The notes under the pieces are model-generated. The model had not been told where the DNA came from. It ran no database searches and saw nothing but the letters and a program-made list of their open reading frames with translations. A program made the position numbers and the translations under genes. This document shows positions 59,365 to 64,000 of a stretch of DNA of 64,000 bases, one piece after another. Numbering within the stretch: the stretch's first letter is position 1; every line of letters starts with the position of its first letter. Source of the stretch: Alternaria dauci (lineage: Eukaryota > Ascomycota > Dothideomycetes > Pleosporales > Pleosporaceae); NCBI RefSeq assembly GCF_042100115.1, contig NC_091272.1, forward strand, positions 1,550,001-1,614,000, written 5' to 3'.

Positions 59365-62300
59365 ATGGCCGACCGCGCCGCTCAGCTTGAGGCTTGTAAA
59401 GCTGCTGCAAGCGTATGTGATACTCACAACTAACCTCTCGTAGCAGCAGCAAGTTTTCTATTGTAGCTCCAACTAATCAGGCTACCAGAACTTTCGCTCC
59501 CGGCTTCAGACAGCCGCTACCAAAGATGAGGCGCTCACTCTGGCCATCAGTGTGGCTGAGAATCTGATGAAGGCGCTCAAACTCTCGTCGAATCCAGACG
59601 AAAAGAAACAAATCAAGGCGCAATGCGGTGAGATGATGAATGTTGCCGATCGCATCAAGAACACCGAAACATGGACACCTTCGGTCGCACCACAGTCCTC
59701 AAATGCGAGAGATGAGCGGGTCGGTCAATGGGCTGCCCAGGTCGCTGGAAGTGCGACTCCGAGTACAGCCTTTGAAGACTCTGCCACGCGTTCCAACACA
59801 TCCCATGGTGATCTTTCTTCAACCACAGGGCCTGTTGGCGGCCCAACAGCTTCAGGTAAATCATCAGCTTCTTCTTCTTCTTCCTCATCAACATTCATTC
59901 ATCATTCAGACGTCTCTTCAACAGTTCCTATTGTCAGGCAAGCTATCTACCAAGATTGCATGCCGCTTACCGATATTTCGGATGGTACTGTTCCAGTCGG
60001 CATGCCAAGCGCAATCACTGATGTTTGGCACGAAGATATCTCAAACGCAAAGATTGGCCATGATTACCACACCAGAAACAAACGCAACGTGGAACTAAAT
60101 TCATCTGCAACAGCGCACTTTCCTACTCCACAACCTCAGCCAAGGGCTCTTGCTCCGCAAACATCGGTTCTAGCACCATCAACTGCACCCTACACTCAGA
60201 TACACAGGCTACGGGAGCCAGTTTCAAGCAGGAAACTGCCCGCAAAAGAGAGCATCATCTTGTTGAAGGCTTCCATAGTCAATGGCTTCAAGTTTCCGCC
60301 TTGGGACAAAACGCCGTCTGCGCATGAATTTACCTTGGAAGAGGGCGTGGCCCCCTACACGTACATGACCTCATGCTCGAGAAGCGGTTCTTCAAAGAGA
60401 CTGACAGCAACAGGGACACCCGGGATCTGAGTCTGTCGTCATACCAGCAGCAATTCTTCTTGGGTTGGCTACGTGCCAAAGACGCTGTCCCGCCACCCTC
60501 GCAGTTTCCCAACGGTAGGGCTGGCATCGGGCCTTTGATGTCCAGCACGAGGCCTCTAGATCTCGTACAGGATGCAGCTTCAGATTGCTCAGTGGTTACG
60601 AGCTTATGTGCTGGCATTGCTCGCTCTGAACGGGGCCACGACGAGGTTTGTCATGCGGAGAGGTCAGCGGCTCTGATGCTAATCGTGACAGATGCTCACA
60701 AACAAGATATACCCATACGACAAGCACCTTGGGAGGCCAGTACCGTCATCCAACGGCAAATACATTGTACGGCTTAATTTCAATGGCTGCTGGAGAAAGG
60801 TCGTCATCGACGACCGGTTACCGGTATCAAGTACCCATCGGCTGCTGCACGTAATCGATCGCCGTAATCCAGCGCTTTTGTGGCCAGCACTACTCGAAAA
60901 AGCATATCTGAAGGTCCGCGGCGGTTACGACTTCCCTGGGAGCAGTTCATGCAGTGATCTTTGGGCGATGACCGGCTGGATACCAGAACAAGTGTTTTTG
61001 CAAGAGTAAGCTAATTCCTGGCTCTTGTCTTCGTCTGGCCATACTGAGTATTATAGGGCGGACACAGTTCCCGAGCAACTCTGGAAGCGCATATACAACG
61101 CTTTCATGTATGGCGATGTTCTAGTTACCGCAGGTACTGGGAAGATGTCCACTAGACAGGAGCGCGAACTTGGTCTTGAAGGCCAGCACAGCTATGTCGT
61201 GCTGGATATGAAAGAGACGGATCAGGATCGACTGTTGCTTATCAAGAACCCTTGGGTCGAAGGAAAAGGCTGGCGCGGTCCTCGCCCTTCGGCTGTGACG
61301 GCCATGGATGCATCTGCATCTGTCTCTAGTGGCGACTCTAGTAACAGCCTCGAGAGCTATCATAGGGACAGCGTTCCAACTAAGGATCGACCGCACCCAA
61401 CGACATTCTGGATCGGGCTTGAGCAGGTCATACAGCACTTCGAGAGCCTGTACCTGAACTGGAACCCTGGCCTCTTCCAGTATCGACAAGACATTCATTT
61501 CGAGTGGAATGTGGAGTCGTCGCCAGGTGGTTGCCTTGTGAAGCATCCGCAGTTCGCCTTCACTTCCAAACATGCCGGCCCTGTGTGGTTCCTCCTTAGC
61601 CGCCATTTCCGAGATACGACAGCAGTTACCAAGGAAGAGTCAGATGCCTTTAACGACGGAAGCATCCGTCCTGACTCTCAAGTCAACTCCAACGGAGATG
61701 CACCAAAGGGATACATGAGTATAGCTATCTGTAATGGCCAGGGAGAGCGACTGTATATGAAAGATACCTACCTAGAGTCGAGCGACTACGTCACAACACC
61801 GCAGTGTCTTCTTCGCTGTGATACGGACGCGAGCTCGACCTATACAGTGGTGATTGACCAAGACGACTTGCCTCCGTCACTGTACAGCTTTTCTCTGTCA
61901 GCATTCGCAAACTCGCCAATCACACTGGAACAGGCGGCGCAACGGTACCCCCTCCAGAAGACGGAGGAAGGCGCATGGACCAGGCAGACGGCTGGTGGTG
62001 GCACAGACTCTTCGAAATATTTTGACAATCCTCAGTATTCGCTCACCATCAAGGAACGTAGCTCACTAGCCATCCTGCTCACGAGTACGAACCACGAGCA
62101 TCCCCTACATGTCAAACTTGCGCTGGGACACGGAAAGAGGTTATATCGTCTCCAGAGTCGCGATGTACTTGCAGACTCGGGTGATCACCGCAGTGGATGT
62201 GTCCTAGCGGAGATTAAGGACCTTCAGCCGGGCTCCTACACGATTATCTGCTCGTTGTTCGAAGCTGGTCTGACTGGCGACTACAAACTCCGAGTTGACA

Positions 62301-62773
62301 GCACGAGCGAGGTGGTGTTGAAGCAAGTGCCGCGCGATGGAGCAGGTCTACTTTCCATGAAGCTCGCTCCGGCCTGCTTCGGTGCCAACATACATAAAGT
62401 TGCTGCCCCGTTGTGGCCTATGCGGTTGGCTTCGTATACCATCATCGCCAGATTCGCCAAGGCGACAAGTCCTCGTGCTATGGATCTGGGCAAGCTGGCG
62501 CGCAGTCCGCTTCGACTGAGTGTTGAGATTGGTCGAGGCCCAGAGCGCAAGTTCATCATGGCGAGCGAACAAGGCGAGTATTCGGATACGGCTACGGTTC
62601 GGTCCGAGAGCGTGAACATTGATCCGAAGCTCACGACGCAAGGCGAACTATGGCTTGTGTTGGATAGGTTGTCAGGCTCTGGTGGACCGGTAGAAGAATG
62701 GTACGACGTGGAAATCTACACGGACACGCCCAAGGCATGTGAGATTGGCGTATGGCGGGAATGGGACGACTGA
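59365..62773 (+). CDS. palB: PalB/Rim13 calpain-like cysteine protease
   Basis: Protease of the ambient-pH pathway that cleaves the PacC/Rim101 factor, acting on endosomal ESCRT. I model exons 59365-59412, 59489-60360, 60414-60645, 60692-61005 and 61057-62773 (about 1060 aa, somewhat long for PalB). The N-terminus is an MIT domain (DEALTLAISVAENLMKALKL), then a Ser/Thr/Pro-rich linker. The calpain core has Cys in DCSVVTSLCAG, His in GQHSYVVLD and Asn in LIKNPWVEG. C2-like domains fill the rest. The last three junctions are clear. The first intron could instead be 59396-59480. The 60361-60413 intron is chosen because it gives PYT-DTRDLSLS and has CTGAC and CAG. Without an intron there the frame breaks. 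Confidence 0.87.
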
Positions 62774-63485
62774 TGACTTTCCGACAGGGCAAAGTATGAT
62801 CAGGGACGGTGTAGGGGTGGACCGAGAGTCATTTGCATTGTCGATCATAGCGATCATGCATTAGTCGGTATGTCTGGAACTTTTGCATCGTCGTGTGCAG
62901 ACGTTGGAAAGGAGCACGTCAGGCTGCATCATGACACTTGAGTTTGTGCAGGTCAGTTGTAGCAAAGAATAGACGAGAAGTTGTCTTACACACGTGGTGC
63001 GGTTCCCATGATTGTGAAGCAAGGTATTCGGAGTTGTGAAACGTGGTAGGGGTGAGAGTCGGTGGCGAGACTGCACCCAATCAAGTGATGCACGATCCGT
63101 CAATGCATGTCCCTATTGCGCATTTCGACCTTGCAGCAGACGCGCAGGTTGGGATTAGAGGTACGATAACGGCAACGCTAAATAAAAGAACAGCAGCCCC
63201 TGCAAGTTGGCGATAACCGTCTCTCGGACTTGGATGCGTATGCTGCATTCGATCTGATCTCCTTTCTCCTTCTCTTCTCCACTACCCCGCTGCGACAAGG
63301 TTGAAGGCTATCGGCTGCGCTACGTCAGAGTTCCGCGCGTGTGCCAGCTGCCAAGTGACCCCGAAAAGTGCAACGCCTCAACGCCTCAGCACCTGACGAC
63401 ATCATCGATCCTTACCCAGATATAGCTTCGCGCTCCTGTCTCCACTTGCTGGTACTCTCTCGAGCAAAACACGTATCCCATCACC
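62774..63485. other. Intergenic, PalB to oxysterol-binding protein
   Basis: 712 bp. The part nearest the next gene (about 63255-63290) is a strong C/T tract of the kind seen at ascomycete promoters. No gene seen. Confidence 0.5.
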
Positions 63486-64000
63486 ATGGCGGACCTCGCG
63501 CCAGAGAAGGCCCAACCGGGCTCTGCAACCACGTCCGCCCTCAACTCGAAAGATAATTCGCGGGCTGCAACGCCTTCAAACGCCGCCGTCGAGAAGGCGC
63601 CCGATGACAGCTCAAAGTTCAAGACCTTCTTGGGCATATTGAGGAGGTAACGTAGCACCGCCCAGTCACCGCATGTCTACTTGGCACGGCTGGCGAGATT
63701 CGACGCGCCAAAGCTAACTGCGTCTTGCCTCCAGGTTCATTGGTGTCTCCGACCTCGCTGCTGTTCGCTTCTCCCTCCCCGCACAACTCCTCGAACCAAG
63801 GCCAAACTTGGGTACGTTACATCACCATAAATCTCGGTTTGCTACCATGGCAAGTCGCTGCGGCTGGCCTATCATCTGACGGAGAGCAGAGTACTGGCAC
63901 TACTTGGACAGGCCCGACACATTCATCAGGTCAGCATAGCTTCATCTTGAGCTGCAGGAGCCCTTACTGACCTGCACAGTATCGGAGATTCAGATGACGA
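63486..64000 (+). CDS. Oxysterol-binding protein, KES1/OSH4-like (5' part only)
   Basis: Lipid-transfer protein moving sterols and PI4P between membranes. Only the start is in the window. Exons are 63486-63646, 63735-63811, 63890-63929 and 63980 onward. The translation reads MADLAPEKAQ, a short Ser/Ala-rich lead, then KFKTFLGILRR-FIGVSDLAAVRFSLPAQLLEP-RPNL-EYWHYLDRPDTFI-SIGDSDD. This is the conserved opening of the ORD fold. All junctions keep phase, and the introns are 88, 78 and 50 nt. The gene continues past base 64000, so the EQVSHHPP signature cannot be seen. Confidence 0.88.

Overview
The window is fungal nuclear DNA. Nearly every gene is interrupted by short spliceosomal introns of 44-96 nt, with GT(or GC)...CTRAC...YAG signals. 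The gene set is that of a filamentous ascomycete: Argonaute, a NoxB-type NADPH oxidase, PalB calpain, a CYP52-like P450, AA9 and GH12 plant cell-wall enzymes, and an S41 protease. The style and content fit Dothideomycetes, probably Pleosporales; that placement is an inference. There is no transposon, CRISPR array or prokaryotic operon. I recognised no rRNA or tRNA gene.

Layout: 1-1.4 kb, gene-poor DNA with a short transition-only tandem duplication. 1.4-11.8 kb: P450, mitochondrial IF2 (with an extra zinc knuckle), UNC-50/GMH1 and RNA14. 11.8-18 kb: long leader region and an eight-exon Argonaute. 19.9-24.5 kb: a PDAP1-like phosphoprotein, an HNH-fold protein and a large orphan basic protein. 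25.7-28.9 kb: hexokinase and an Mpv17/PMP22 protein. 30.2-37.8 kb: a secreted block with AA9-CBM1 LPMO, GH12 endoglucanase and a GPI-type S41 peptidase. 38.6-41.4 kb: a head-to-head pair, a Topors-like RING E3 and a HAD 'Swiss Army Knife' RNA-repair-like protein with an RGG tail. 42.4-48.4 kb: a tiny Cys-rich ORF, a VOC domain fused to a long disordered repeat region, and EMG1/NEP1. 49.5-54.4 kb: a small membrane protein, an SDR and NoxB. 55-59 kb: a metallo-beta-lactamase, a small Cys/His protein and a peroxisomal-type carrier. 59.4-64 kb: PalB and the 5' part of an oxysterol-binding protein that runs off the window.

Most genes are unrelated neighbours. Functional grouping is visible only for the secreted plant-biomass enzymes (AA9 and GH12, divergent across 2.8 kb) and perhaps the RING/HAD pair, which share a short promoter.

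The most unusual signal is in the introns. Several introns in unrelated genes (hexokinase, GH12 introns 1 and 4, Argonaute intron 6, metallo-beta-lactamase) share a TGTACGAA-like box exactly 18 nt before a CTGACT branch box, with further similarity between the boxes. At least two or three more introns are looser matches. This looks like a family of introner-like elements. Other points are two GC-AG introns, several 3n introns without stops that can be read through in frame, the VOC-disordered fusion, and two small Cys/His proteins with a shared N-terminal signature.
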